Shown here: in pieces, positions 41,370 through 52,966 of the stretch
Layout: each line of letters begins with the position of its first letter
Position numbering within the stretch: the stretch's first letter is position 1
Assembly (NCBI GenBank): GCA_965203615.1
Contig: OZ241900.1
Span: 2,046,001-2,110,000, forward strand
Direction: 5' to 3'
Source: VXNE01 sp965203615
GTDB lineage: Bacteria; Pseudomonadota; Gammaproteobacteria; Pseudomonadales; Azotimanducaceae
DNA length: 64,000 bases
Notes under the pieces: model-generated
Seen by the model: the letters and a program-made list of their open reading frames with translations, nothing else
Database searches by the model: none
What the model was told of the DNA's origin: nothing
Translations under genes and position numbers: made by a program

Positions 41370-41561
41370 CTGTGCGTCCTCCTGGCGCTGCCGGCTATTC
41401 TGACACGCCCGCGCCACCCTGGTGGCCGCCCCGCAACGGTCGCCGCACTACAGCGCGATACCCGCGATTCACCTGTCTCCGCCCACCGGTCCGCACGTGA
41501 ATACATGGCTCAACGGATCCCACAAAACCCGCCCGGAACGCCCCGGCAGAGCGGCCGTTCG

Positions 41562-41570
41562 TGATAAAAT
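41562..41570 (+). promoter_or_regulatory. Candidate extended -10 promoter of gyrA
   Basis: TGATAAAAT fits the extended -10 TGnTATAAT with one mismatch. It lies 36 bp before the gyrA ATG, giving a leader of about 30 nt. No good -35 is visible 17 bp upstream, as expected for extended -10 promoters. Confidence 0.4.
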
Positions 41571-41606
41571 TCGCCCCGTTCCCATCGGTTAGACGACGCC
41601 ACCCCT

Positions 41607-44228
<2,622 letters not shown>

Positions 44229-44243
44229 CCGTCGCGACGAGTA

Positions 44244-45326
44244 ATGCCACGCGCCTACAACTTCTCCCCCGGGCCGGCGGCGCTGCCGGACGCCGTGCTT
44301 GAATGCGCCCGGGCGGAGATGCTCGATTACCGGGGCTGCGGCCTGTCCGTCATGGAGATGAGCCACCGCAGCGCGGAATTCGTCGAGATCGCCGAGCGCG
44401 CCGAGGCGGACTTCCGAGAGCTGTTGGGCGTCGGCGACGACTATGCCGTGCTGTTCCTGCAAGGCGGCGCCACCCTGCAGTTCGCCATGGTCCCGATCAA
44501 CCTGGCGGGTGAAGACTCGGTCGCCGACTACGTGCACACCGGCGCCTGGGGCACCAAGGCCATCGCCGAGGCACGCAAGCTGTGCCGGGTGAATGTGGCC
44601 GCGTCCTCGGAAGAGGACCACTTCAACCACGTGCCGGACGTGGACGCCTGGGACCTGAGTCCCGACGCCGCCTATGTGCACATCACGGGCAACGAGACCA
44701 TCGGTGGGGTGGAGTTTCACGAATACCCCGACACGGGCGATACGCCGCTGGTGGCTGACCTGTCTTCGACGTTGCTGTCGCGGCCGCTCCCGGTGGAGAA
44801 ATTCGGCCTTGTCTATGCCAGCGCCCAGAAGAACCTGGGGCCCGCGGGTATCGTCGTCGTCGTCGTGCGCAGGGACCTGCTCGGGCGCGCGCGTCCAAAC
44901 ACGCCGAGCACGCTCGACTACAGCGCCCATGCGGCGGCCGACTCCATGCTCAACACGCCGCCGACCTATGCCTGGTATCTCGCCGGTCTGGTCCTGAAGT
45001 GGCTCAAGCGGCAGGGCGGCCTCGAAGCTGTCGCCGAAGTCAACGAGAGGAAGGCGCGCAAGCTCTATACCGCCATGGACAGGAGCAACTTCTATCGCTG
45101 TCCCGTTGCGAAGCGGAACCGATCCTGGATGAACGTTGCGTTCACGCTCGCCGACGATTCCCTGGACGAAGCATTCCTGCGAGCCGCCGAGCAGCGAAGA
45201 CTGCTGAACCTGAAAGGTCACCGCAGTGTCGGGGGCATGCGGGCAAGCATCTACAATGCGATGCCTGAAGAGGGCGTGGATGCATTGATAGACTTCATGG
45301 CCGCGTTTGAAGCGGAGAACGGATGA
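44244..45326 (+). CDS. serC: Phosphoserine aminotransferase
   Basis: 360 aa class V aminotransferase, for serine and pyridoxal synthesis. Signatures: NFSPGPAALPDAVLECARAE at the start, SVMEMSHRS near residue 33, LFLQGGATLQFAMVPINL near 71, HITGNETIGGVEF near 148 and a PLP Lys in SAQKNLGPAGI near 193. The stop overlaps the pheA ATG. Confidence 0.97.
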   Translation: MPRAYNFSPGPAALPDAVLECARAEMLDYRGCGLSVMEMSHRSAEFVEIAERAEADFRELLGVGDDYAVLFLQGGATLQFAMVPINLAGEDSVADYVHTGAWGTKAIAEARKLCRVNVAASSEEDHFNHVPDVDAWDLSPDAAYVHITGNETIGGVEFHEYPDTGDTPLVADLSSTLLSRPLPVEKFGLVYASAQKNLGPAGIVVVVVRRDLLGRARPNTPSTLDYSAHAAADSMLNTPPTYAWYLAGLVLKWLKRQGGLEAVAEVNERKARKLYTAMDRSNFYRCPVAKRNRSWMNVAFTLADDSLDEAFLRAAEQRRLLNLKGHRSVGGMRASIYNAMPEEGVDALIDFMAAFEAENG

Positions 45327-46417
45327 GCGAAGACACCGGCGAAAAGCTGAACGTCCTGCGGGCGCGGATCGACGAGATCGATCGCGAGATCGCGCGACTC
45401 CTGAACAAGCGGGCCGCCAGCGCAAAGAAGGTGGCCAAACTCAAGGCCGCCGAGAACTCCGATGAAACGCCGGTGTTCTATCGACCGGAGCGCGAGGCCC
45501 AGATCCTGAAGCGGGTATTGGCGGAGAACACCGGACCGTTAACCGATCGCGACCTGTGGCGCCTGTTCCGGGAGATCATCTCCTGCTGCCTCTCGCTCGA
45601 ACAGCCCCTAACCGTCGCCTATCTCGGCCCACCGGGCACCTATACCGAGGCGGCGGCGGTCAAGCATTTCGGTCACTTCGCCATCAATCGCGCCCAGAAC
45701 TCCATCGACGAGGTATTTCGCGAGGTCGAGTCCGGGGCGGCGCACTGTGGCGTCGTGCCCGTCGAAAACAGTACCGAGGGGATGGTCAACCACACGCTCG
45801 ACTGTTTCATGGCTTCCCGTCTGCGCATCTGCGGAGAGGTCAAGCTGCCGATCAATCACGCCTTCATGTCGCTCGAGACGGAAGGGGCAATCACCGCCGT
45901 CTATTCCCACGAGCAGTCGTTGGCGCAATGCCGGCGTTGGCTCGACCGGCATTACCCGAATGTGGATCGCACGCCCATGGTCAGCAACGCCGAAGCGGCG
46001 CGGGCCGCGGCCCGAACCCAGGGCGCCGCCGCCATCGCCGGGGAGATGGCGGCAGAACGTTACGGTCTACGGGTTCTCGCCGCGAACATCGAGGACGAAA
46101 CGGACAACGAAACGCGGTTTCTCGTCATCGGCGACCAGGCCGTTGGCCCAAGCGGCAAGGACAAGACGTCCCTTTTGGTGTCCACGCGGAACGAGTCGGG
46201 AGCGCTGCACCGGATCCTGGACCCGTTCCGCCGTCACGGCGTCAACCTGACGCGTATCGAGACGCGCCCATCCCGCGTGAGCAACTGGAGCTACATATTC
46301 TTCATCGATTTCGACGGTCACGAGGAGACCGAAGGGATCGCCGCGATGCTGGACGAAGTGCGCTCGGTCGCGACCGAGGTCCGTTCGCTGGGATCCTATC
46401 CCCAAGCGGTTTTCTAG
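45323..46417 (+). CDS. pheA: Bifunctional chorismate mutase/prephenate dehydratase (P-protein)
   Basis: 364 aa. Residues 1-90 form the chorismate mutase AroQ domain (RARIDEIDREIARLLNKRAA). Then comes the prephenate dehydratase domain (VAYLGPPGTYTEAAAVKHFG, VVPVENSTEGMVNHTLDCF). A C-terminal ACT domain (NESGALHRILDPFRRHGVNL, RIETRPSR) gives Phe feedback. It makes phenylpyruvate. The ATG overlaps serC, and hisC starts 5 bp after the stop. Confidence 0.97.
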   Translation: MSEDTGEKLNVLRARIDEIDREIARLLNKRAASAKKVAKLKAAENSDETPVFYRPEREAQILKRVLAENTGPLTDRDLWRLFREIISCCLSLEQPLTVAYLGPPGTYTEAAAVKHFGHFAINRAQNSIDEVFREVESGAAHCGVVPVENSTEGMVNHTLDCFMASRLRICGEVKLPINHAFMSLETEGAITAVYSHEQSLAQCRRWLDRHYPNVDRTPMVSNAEAARAAARTQGAAAIAGEMAAERYGLRVLAANIEDETDNETRFLVIGDQAVGPSGKDKTSLLVSTRNESGALHRILDPFRRHGVNLTRIETRPSRVSNWSYIFFIDFDGHEETEGIAAMLDEVRSVATEVRSLGSYPQAVF

Positions 46418-46422
46418 CCCCC

Positions 46423-47511
46423 ATGCGGCTCGACAACATCAACGAACGCGTCACTGGCCTGACGCCGTACCAACCCGGCAAGCCGATCGAGGAAGTGACA
46501 CGGGAACTCGGCCTGGCCGATGTTGTCAAGTTGGCGAGCAACGAGAATCCGCGCGGCCCGGGGCCGCGCGTCCGCGCCGCGATCGAGGGCACCGTTCGAG
46601 ACATTTCACGATACCCCGACGGCGGGGGCTATCGATTGAAACGGGCGTTGTCCGAACGCCTCGGCGTCGGCACCAATCACATCACCCTGGGCAACGGGTC
46701 GAACGATGTCCTGGAACTTGCCGCCCGCGTCGCCATCTCCCCCGGCACGCAGGGTGTCTTCGATGCGCACTGCTTCGTCGTTTATCCGGGTGCGGTCGTC
46801 GGCGCACACGGCGTACCGGTCGCTACGCCATCGAAACACTGGGGCCACGACCTGGACGCGATGCGTGAACGCGTCACGGCGTCGACCCGCGTCGTCTTCA
46901 TCGCCAACCCCAACAACCCCACCGGCACATGGATTGACCATGACGCGCTGGTCGGGTTCCTCGAAGCGCTACCGCAGACGGTCTGGGTCGTGCTCGACGA
47001 AGCGTACTGCGAGTATGTCGCCCATACCGACTATCCCGACGGCGTGCGCTTGCAGGCGGCATTTCCGAATCTCATCGTCACACGCACCTTTTCGAAGATC
47101 CACGGACTCGCGGGCCTGAGGATCGGCTACAGCGTGTCGTCACCCGAGTTCGCGGACCTGATGAACCGCATCCGGCAACCCTTCAATGCCTCGAGCATCG
47201 CGTTGGCGGCAGCCGAAGCCGCGCTCGCCGACGATGACTTCGTCGCGACGAGCAAGGCGATCAACGACGCCGGCATGGCGCAGGTCACCGCCGGGCTCGA
47301 TGCCCTCGGCATCGGCTACATCCCGTCGATCGGCAATTTCGTGACGATGGACTGCGGCCGGGATGCCGCGCCCGTCTACAACGCATTGCTGGCAAGAGGC
47401 GTCATCGTGCGGCCGCTGGCCAACTACGACATGCCCCGCCACCTCCGCATCTCCATCGGCCTGGCGGAAGAGAACGAGACCTTCCTTGGCGCTCTGCGCG
47501 AGGTGGTATGA
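46423..47511 (+). CDS. hisC: Histidinol-phosphate aminotransferase HisC (HisC2 type)
   Basis: 362 aa class I aminotransferase. Signatures: VVKLASNENPRGPGPRV near residue 31, ITLGNGSNDVLELAA near 85, FIANPNNPTGTWI near 154, VLDEAYCEYV near 188 and RTFSKIHGLAGLRIGY near 220 with the PLP Lys. In this cluster HisC2 can also transaminate aromatic keto-acids; that is known for the syntenic genes, not shown here. The stop overlaps tyrA (ATGA). Confidence 0.95.
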   Translation: MRLDNINERVTGLTPYQPGKPIEEVTRELGLADVVKLASNENPRGPGPRVRAAIEGTVRDISRYPDGGGYRLKRALSERLGVGTNHITLGNGSNDVLELAARVAISPGTQGVFDAHCFVVYPGAVVGAHGVPVATPSKHWGHDLDAMRERVTASTRVVFIANPNNPTGTWIDHDALVGFLEALPQTVWVVLDEAYCEYVAHTDYPDGVRLQAAFPNLIVTRTFSKIHGLAGLRIGYSVSSPEFADLMNRIRQPFNASSIALAAAEAALADDDFVATSKAINDAGMAQVTAGLDALGIGYIPSIGNFVTMDCGRDAAPVYNALLARGVIVRPLANYDMPRHLRISIGLAEENETFLGALREVV

Positions 47512-48437
47512 ACGTGCCCCACAGTCGTGCCTCCGGCCCGCCTCTGGCCCGGCCCCGCTCGTCGCCCATGGAACAATCGTCTCCGGTCGCTGACGCTCCC
47601 GAAGACGTCTGTTCCAAGCGAGTTCTGTTGCTCGTGGGAACGGGCCTTATTGGCGGCTCGTTCGCATTGGCGTCACGCGCCAACCGCCTGTTCGACCGGA
47701 TTGTCGGCATCGACTCGAATCCCGAGGCGCTTGAGACGGCGCGCGCACTGGGCATCGTCGAAGGCCCTGAACAGGCATTCGAACCGACAGCCATCTGTAT
47801 CGCCACTCCCGTCAGCCGGATCGCCACATGTGTCGCCGACGCGGCATCACGCTATCCGGGCGTGCCCATCTTCGATGTCGGCAGCGTCAAGGCGACCGTG
47901 GTGGACACGTTGCGCGCCAGCGGCGAAGTGCCGGCAAATTTCGTGCCGTGCCATCCAATCGCAGGATCCGAGACAGTCGGCGCCTCCGCAGCCCGCGCCG
48001 ACCTGTTCCAGGGACGTTCCGTGATCATCACGCCCGTCGACGAAACGGACCCCGACACGGTTTCGTCGGTCGAATCCTGGTGGCGCGGCGTCGGCGCGTC
48101 AGTCACGATGGCCCGGCCCCACAGCCATGATCGACTCGTCGCCGCCACGAGCCATCTGCCACACCTTGTCGCCTTCGCCCTGATGGAAGTTCTGGACGAC
48201 ATCGACGACAGGGACCTGTCCGCCTACATCGGCGACGGTTTTCTGGACCTGAGCCGGGTCGCGGCATCCGACCCCACCATCTGGAGCGACATCCTGCAGG
48301 AGAACCGGGACGCGACACTGCGACTCGGGCGACAACTCGCCGCGCGGCTGGCCATAGACGAGGACAAGCCGGCCTTGAAGCAGCGTATTGCGAGAGCCCG
48401 CAATATGCGTCTTGATCTCGATGGCTCCCTCGATTAG
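47508..48437 (+). CDS. tyrA: Prephenate dehydrogenase
   Basis: 309 aa. NAD-binding Rossmann VLLLVGTGLIGGSFALASRA near residue 39, VFDVGSVKATVVD-like PIFDVGSVKATVVDTL near 118, and FVPCHPIAGSETVGASAARA near 145 with the catalytic His region. It converts prephenate to 4-hydroxyphenylpyruvate. The N-terminal 35 residues are variable. In Pseudomonas-type genomes this gene is fused or adjacent to aroA; here cmk starts 3 bp after the stop. Confidence 0.95.
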   Translation: MNVPHSRASGPPLARPRSSPMEQSSPVADAPEDVCSKRVLLLVGTGLIGGSFALASRANRLFDRIVGIDSNPEALETARALGIVEGPEQAFEPTAICIATPVSRIATCVADAASRYPGVPIFDVGSVKATVVDTLRASGEVPANFVPCHPIAGSETVGASAARADLFQGRSVIITPVDETDPDTVSSVESWWRGVGASVTMARPHSHDRLVAATSHLPHLVAFALMEVLDDIDDRDLSAYIGDGFLDLSRVAASDPTIWSDILQENRDATLRLGRQLAARLAIDEDKPALKQRIARARNMRLDLDGSLD

Positions 48438-48440
48438 CCG

Positions 48441-49133
48441 GTGAACGCACAACCACCCGTCATCGCCATCGACGGCCCCAGCAGTTCCGGCAAGGGAACC
48501 GTGGCTTCACAGGTCGCCGAACGGCTTGGCTGGCACCTGCTGGACAGTGGTGCGCTCTATCGGGGCGTGGCGTGGGCGGCACTGCAACGCGGGATCGACC
48601 TCGACGAGGCCGGAGCGCTCGCGTCCATGGCGCGCCATCTCGTCTTCGACATCAGGCCCGGGTCAATCCGGATCGACGGTGTCGACGTCACACAGGCCAT
48701 CCGGGAGGAGGCCATCAGCGTTGGCTCCTCCCGCGTCGCGCGCCTGAAACCCGTGCGCGAAGCGTTGCGAACGGTGCAAACCGGAATGCGGCGACGCCCC
48801 GGACTGGTGGCGGATGGGCGTGATATGGGAACGGTGGTATTCCCCACCGCCGAGCTCAAGGTTTTTCTTGACGCCAGCGTCGAGGAGCGTGCGCGCCGTC
48901 GTCATAAGCAGTTGATAGATAAGGGGTCGGGTGTTAGTCTGTCCGACCTTTTCGCGAGCCTCCGCGCCCGCGACGAGCGCGACCGGTCACGCGCCGTTTC
49001 TCCGTTGCGGGCAGACGACGATGCGGTGATGATCGACACCACCCGGATGTCGATTTCGGCTGTGGTTGAGGAAGTGTTAAGCCACGCCGCCCAGCGCTCG
49101 CTCACCGGCGGCGGAGTACGGCGCGAGACATAG
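48441..49133 (+). CDS. cmk: Cytidylate kinase
   Basis: 230 aa from a GTG start. The P-loop IDGPSSSGKGTVASQVAERL is at residue 9. LLDSGALYRGVAWAAL, SRVARLKPVREALRTVQ and VADGRDMGTVVFPTAELKVF follow, and RRRHKQL near 152 is in the lid. It phosphorylates CMP/dCMP. It is directly upstream of rpsA, a classic order. Confidence 0.97.
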   Translation: MNAQPPVIAIDGPSSSGKGTVASQVAERLGWHLLDSGALYRGVAWAALQRGIDLDEAGALASMARHLVFDIRPGSIRIDGVDVTQAIREEAISVGSSRVARLKPVREALRTVQTGMRRRPGLVADGRDMGTVVFPTAELKVFLDASVEERARRRHKQLIDKGSGVSLSDLFASLRARDERDRSRAVSPLRADDDAVMIDTTRMSISAVVEEVLSHAAQRSLTGGGVRRET

Positions 49134-49143
49134 CCGCCGAGCT

Positions 49144-49279
49144 AACGGACCAGAGAACGGACCAGAGAACGGACCAAAGAACGGACCAAAAAAGACGAAC
49201 CACAGACGGCAGATTTGGACGGCAGAGCAGAGCAGAACGGCCCAGCAAAAAAAAGACGCACCAGAGGAAACAGAACCGC
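49144..49279 (+). promoter_or_regulatory. T-poor rpsA leader with four 12-bp tandem repeats
   Basis: Four near-identical 12-mers (aacggaccagag, aacggaccagag, aacggaccaaag, aacggaccaaaa) occupy 49144-49191. The remaining leader has only three T, all at 49214-49216, in 136 bases. AGAGGA lies about 12 bp before the ATG, so the ribosome site is weak. S1 autoregulates its mRNA in E. coli through a structured leader; this one looks unstructured and could instead be a binding platform. Confidence 0.7.
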
Positions 49280-50971
49280 ATGGCAGAGAGTTTTTCCGAG
49301 CTATTTGAAGAGAGCATGAATACGGTGGAGATGGAGCCCGGCTCCATCGTCACCGGCACAGTGGTCGATATCGACAGCGAAGTCGTCGTCGTCCACGCCG
49401 GGCTGAAGTCGGAAGGTGTCATTCCGCGCAGCCAATTCGTCACCGAGAGCGGCGAGTTCGAGATCGAGATCGGCGACCAGGTGAAGGTCGCGATGGAAAT
49501 CGTCGACGACGGGTGGGGGGCAACCCGCCTTTCGCGCGAAAAGGCGCGCCGCGCCGAGTGCTGGGAAATGCTTGAGGACGCGTTCGAGAATGCGAAGGCG
49601 ATCAAGGGCATCCTGAACGGCCGCGTCAAGGGCGGCTTCACCGTCGATATCAATGACATTCGCGCTTTCCTTCCCGGCTCGCTGGTAGACATTCGCCCCT
49701 TGCGCGAAACCACGCACCTCGAGGGAAAGACCCTCGAATTCAAGGTCATCAAGCTCGATCAGAGGCGCAACAACGTGGTCGTTTCGCGTCGTGCCGTCCT
49801 TGAAGACGAAAACAGCGCCGAACGCGAAGAACTCCTGGCCTCGCTGCAGGAAGGGCAGCGCATGAAGGGCATCGTCAAGAATCTCACCGACTACGGCGCG
49901 TTCGTGGACCTGGGCGGGATCGATGGCCTGCTGCACATCACGGACATGGCCTGGCGGCGCATCAGGCACCCCAGCGAGATGGTCAATGTCGGCGACGAGG
50001 TGGAGATAAAGATCCTCCGGTTCGACCGCGAGAAGAACCGCGTATCGCTTGGAATGAAGCAACTCGGAGACGATCCGTGGGTGAACCTGTCCCGGCGCTA
50101 TCCTCCCCGTACCCGCGTGCAGGCAGTTGTCACGAACCTCACGGACTACGGCTGCTTCGCCGAAATCGAGGAGGGCGTGGAGGGCCTGGTGCACGTCTCC
50201 GAGATGGATTGGACCAACAAGAACATTCACCCGTCCCGGGTCGTCGCGGTCGGCGATCAGATCGAAGTCATGATCCTCGACATCGACGAGGAACGGCGCC
50301 GCATCTCGCTCGGCATCAAGCAATGCCGCGAGAACCCGTGGGACGAGTTCGCATCCAACTACAGCAGGGGCCAGAGAATCTCCGGCCACATCAAGTCGAT
50401 CACCGATTTCGGTATCTTCATCGGCCTCGAGGGAGGCATCGACGGACTCGTGTACCTGTCCGACATCGCCTGGAACGAACCCGGAGAGACCGCCGTCCGC
50501 CGATACAGCAAGGGCGAGGAAATCGAAACCGTCATACTTGCCATCGATGCGGAGCGCGAGCGGATTTCGCTCGGTATCAAGCAACTCGACCAGAACGCAT
50601 TCATCGACTACACCGACAGCAACGACCGGGGCAGCATCGTTGAAGGGACCGTGCTTTCGGTACAACCGAGAGAAGCCATGGTGCAGCTTGCCGACGGTGT
50701 CGAAGGCACCCTGAAAGTGTCCGAGATCAGCGTCGACCGGGTCGAAGACGCCCGCAGTATCCTGAAGGAAGGCGAAGCCGTTTCGGTGAAGATCATCAAC
50801 GTCGATCGGAAGAACCGCTACATCGGCGTTTCGATCAAGGCGAAAGACCAGGACGACGAGCGCGCGAACCTGCGCGAGCATCGCATCAAGGAGGCCGAAC
50901 GCCGCGGTCCGACGACGCTCGGCGATCTGATCAAGCGCCAGATGGACAGGAACACAAGCTCGTCGGAGTAG
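49280..50971 (+). CDS. rpsA: 30S ribosomal protein S1
   Basis: 563 aa with six S1 (OB-fold) domains, the usual size. MAESFSELFEESMNTVEMEPG starts the protein. Repeats of the RNA-binding motif are seen, for example VKNLTDYGAFVDLGGIDGLL, VTNLTDYGCFAEIEEGVEGL and IKSITDFGIFIGLEGGIDGL, each ending in an RxSLG-KQ pattern. It binds mRNA at the 30S for initiation. ihfB follows 24 bp later. Confidence 0.98.
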   Translation: MAESFSELFEESMNTVEMEPGSIVTGTVVDIDSEVVVVHAGLKSEGVIPRSQFVTESGEFEIEIGDQVKVAMEIVDDGWGATRLSREKARRAECWEMLEDAFENAKAIKGILNGRVKGGFTVDINDIRAFLPGSLVDIRPLRETTHLEGKTLEFKVIKLDQRRNNVVVSRRAVLEDENSAEREELLASLQEGQRMKGIVKNLTDYGAFVDLGGIDGLLHITDMAWRRIRHPSEMVNVGDEVEIKILRFDREKNRVSLGMKQLGDDPWVNLSRRYPPRTRVQAVVTNLTDYGCFAEIEEGVEGLVHVSEMDWTNKNIHPSRVVAVGDQIEVMILDIDEERRRISLGIKQCRENPWDEFASNYSRGQRISGHIKSITDFGIFIGLEGGIDGLVYLSDIAWNEPGETAVRRYSKGEEIETVILAIDAERERISLGIKQLDQNAFIDYTDSNDRGSIVEGTVLSVQPREAMVQLADGVEGTLKVSEISVDRVEDARSILKEGEAVSVKIINVDRKNRYIGVSIKAKDQDDERANLREHRIKEAERRGPTTLGDLIKRQMDRNTSSSE

Positions 50972-50995
50972 AACGACACAAGGTTGGCCCGTCAT

Positions 50996-51307
50996 ATGAC
51001 GAAGTCGGAACTCATCGAACGCATTGCCGCGCATCAACCGCACCTCTCGCCCCGCGATGTCGAATTCGCCGTAAAGACGATGATCGAGCAGATGTCCCAA
51101 ACGCTGGCGGGCGGCAACCGCATCGAGATCAGGGGTTTCGGCAGCTTTTCGTTGCACTACCGGGCGCCCAGGATCGGACGCAATCCCCGAACGGGCGAAT
51201 CCGTCGGCCTGACCGGAAAGTTCGTCCCGCACTTCAAACCCGGGAAGGAGCTTCGAGACCGCGTGAACACAAACCGGAGCTCCGGCAACGAGGATCCTGC
51301 GCTATAG
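50996..51307 (+). CDS. ihfB: Integration host factor beta subunit
   Basis: 103 aa HU/IHF fold. MTKSELIERIAAHQPHLSPR, IEQMSQTLAGGNRIEIRGFG and the DNA-bending arm RIGRNPRTGESVGL are diagnostic. It pairs with IHF-alpha to bend DNA. The position after rpsA is conserved. ATG at 50996 was chosen; a few in-frame codons upstream are not needed. Confidence 0.97.
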   Translation: MTKSELIERIAAHQPHLSPRDVEFAVKTMIEQMSQTLAGGNRIEIRGFGSFSLHYRAPRIGRNPRTGESVGLTGKFVPHFKPGKELRDRVNTNRSSGNEDPAL

Positions 51308-51359
51308 GCCCGCTGTCCCGCCCAGACCTGACGGTGCCCCGGCGTAGCTCGCCCGCCTG

Positions 51360-51623
51360 ATGAGGCCCTTGAAGACAGTCCTCACGATCCTCCTGGGGAT
51401 CTGCCTCGTAGCCATCTCCGCGCTGCTGCTTGCGGACAACGCGACGCCGGTGAGCCTCAAGCTCCTGAACTACGAGACGCCGCCCGTGCCCGTCTTCTGG
51501 TGGCTGCTCACGGCCCTGGTTCTCGGTTTCGTAGCGGGTACGGCGCAATGTATCGTCGGGCACTTCCGCCACAACGCTGTCGAACGGAAACTCCGGCGCG
51601 AACTCGAACACAGCCCGGACTGA
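51360..51623 (+). CDS. lapA: Lipopolysaccharide assembly protein A-like membrane protein
   Basis: 87 aa with two membrane helices (TVLTILLGICLVAISALLLA, VPVFWWLLTALVLGFVAGTA) and a short charged tail. It has the DUF1049/LapA layout and the ihfB-lapA position seen in gammaproteobacteria. LapA works with LapB in LPS and FtsH regulation; no lapB follows here, so the pairing is broken. Confidence 0.85.
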   Translation: MRPLKTVLTILLGICLVAISALLLADNATPVSLKLLNYETPPVPVFWWLLTALVLGFVAGTAQCIVGHFRHNAVERKLRRELEHSPD

Positions 51624-51709
51624 CCAGCCCTTCATCGGTTCGGGAACCGTCTTGCGCCGGTTGGCGGCACGGTATACGGTCGGCACTCCTTTTCGAACCG
51701 GACAGTTCC

Positions 51710-52153
51710 ATGATCCTCAAGAACCGGCTCACCTCACTCCGTGCGCTTACCATTGCCGGCGCGCTCGCCGTCGCACTGCCTTGCGTGGCTTCTCAAGGCG
51801 ACAAGGACTACCGCCATCACACCATGGAGGCGATAGGCGGGCACATGCAGGCCTTGTTCGACATTCTCCGGGGCAAGGTGGATCATTCGGACCATCTTTC
51901 GGTCCATGCGGCCGCCCTCGCGGGACTCGCCGAGATCACTCCGACGCTGTTTCCGCCCGGTTCCGGCGACGATACCGAAGCGCTGCCCGCCATCTGGGAG
52001 AATCCCGAGGACTTCGCGGAACGCCTCGATGCCTTCAAGGAAGCGGCCTCCAATCTCCGCGACGCCGCCAGTACCGGCGGCGATTTGAGAGCTGCGGCCC
52101 AACAGCTTGGCCAGGCCTGCAAGGGCTGCCACGACAACTATCGCAAGAAGTAG
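51710..52153 (+). CDS. Cytochrome c' (class II c-type cytochrome)
   Basis: About 147 aa with a signal peptide (RALTIAGALAVALPCVASQG). The mature protein is a helical bundle with the heme motif CKGCH near the C-terminus, followed by DNYRKK, as in cytochrome c' and c-556. The usual sixth-ligand region has MEAIGGHMQALFDIL. These periplasmic proteins bind NO or transfer electrons. The cytochrome b561 gene next door is convergent, so they may act together. Confidence 0.9.
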   Translation: MILKNRLTSLRALTIAGALAVALPCVASQGDKDYRHHTMEAIGGHMQALFDILRGKVDHSDHLSVHAAALAGLAEITPTLFPPGSGDDTEALPAIWENPEDFAERLDAFKEAASNLRDAASTGGDLRAAAQQLGQACKGCHDNYRKK

Positions 52154-52180
52154 CTATTTCGACGCGAAAACGCTTCCCAA

Positions 52181-52810
52181 TCAGCCGATCCAGAGCAACG
52201 CGCCGAACACCAGGATCGCCGCGGCGGCGGCCGTGAACAACCCCCGCAGCAGGTGCTGTTCGGTGGGCGGTAGGTCTACCGCCTTGCGCCCCGTCAGAAT
52301 CGCCAACGGCGTCGGGTCCCGCATCATCGCGTAGATCGCATTCGCGCCGATGTGCGTCCCGACGAGCGCGATGATCACCCAGAAGACGCGATGGTGTACC
52401 CAGGTCATCGCCGACGCCACATCGTCCCCGACATAACGCCTGAGCGGACCTTCGTTGAAAATGTCGTCGGTCGCGAAGAGACCCGTCCCAACCTGCAGGG
52501 TCAAGGCGGCGATCAACACCACCGCCAGTGCGATGCCCGGCGACGTGTGCGGGTCAGCGCGGCCCGAACCCGCGAAATGCTGGATGAAGCGGCGCGGCGT
52601 CGTCCAGTAATTCGACAACCGCACGTAGCGGCCACCCCAGAACGCCCAACCCACCCGAAACAGGAGCAGGCCCAGGACGACAAAGCCCGACCGCTGATGC
52701 CACTCCATCAGGGCTATGTCGCCAGACAACCCCGTATAGAGGGAAAACAGGACGCTCAAGGCAAGCGCCCAGTGCCAGAGCCGGAACGGCAGATCCCAGA
52801 CACGCGTCAT
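52181..52810 (-). CDS. Cytochrome b561-family membrane protein
   Basis: 209 aa with four or five helices and conserved His for two b hemes: WDLPFRLWHWALALSVL, MEWHQRSGFVVLGLLLFRVG and MTWVHHRVFWVIIALVGTHI. It fits the CybB/b561 family often paired with cytochrome c', moving electrons from quinol to the periplasm. It converges with the cytochrome c' gene, 27 bp apart. Confidence 0.88.
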   Translation of the reverse strand: MTRVWDLPFRLWHWALALSVLFSLYTGLSGDIALMEWHQRSGFVVLGLLLFRVGWAFWGGRYVRLSNYWTTPRRFIQHFAGSGRADPHTSPGIALAVVLIAALTLQVGTGLFATDDIFNEGPLRRYVGDDVASAMTWVHHRVFWVIIALVGTHIGANAIYAMMRDPTPLAILTGRKAVDLPPTEQHLLRGLFTAAAAAILVFGALLWIG

Positions 52811-52825
52811 CAGGGGCAGATGTTA

Positions 52826-52966
52826 ACGCCCGAAGGGCTGACGGATTTCATGGGCCAATACCCTGCGCCGCAGTACGGCACGCAGTGCCGATCAAGGCGC
52901 GGGGTTTTAGGTGGGCTTGGGCGGGGGTGAAATGCGGCACGCCCGAAGGGCTGACGGATTTCATGG
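52826..52966. repeat. 28-bp direct repeat pair abutting the nhaD stop
   Basis: Positions 52826-52853 and 52939-52966 are identical over 28 bases (acgcccgaagggctgacgga and on). The second copy ends at the base before the nhaD stop codon. Between them, GGCAC-GCA-GTGCC at 52878-52890 can fold. A shorter, related sequence (cgcagtgccg-tcaaggcg) recurs at 56578-56605, downstream of another gene. Confidence 0.8.

Noticed and set aside
49144..49191. Possible CRISPR array in the rpsA leader
   Set aside because: The 12-bp units are contiguous, with no unique spacers.
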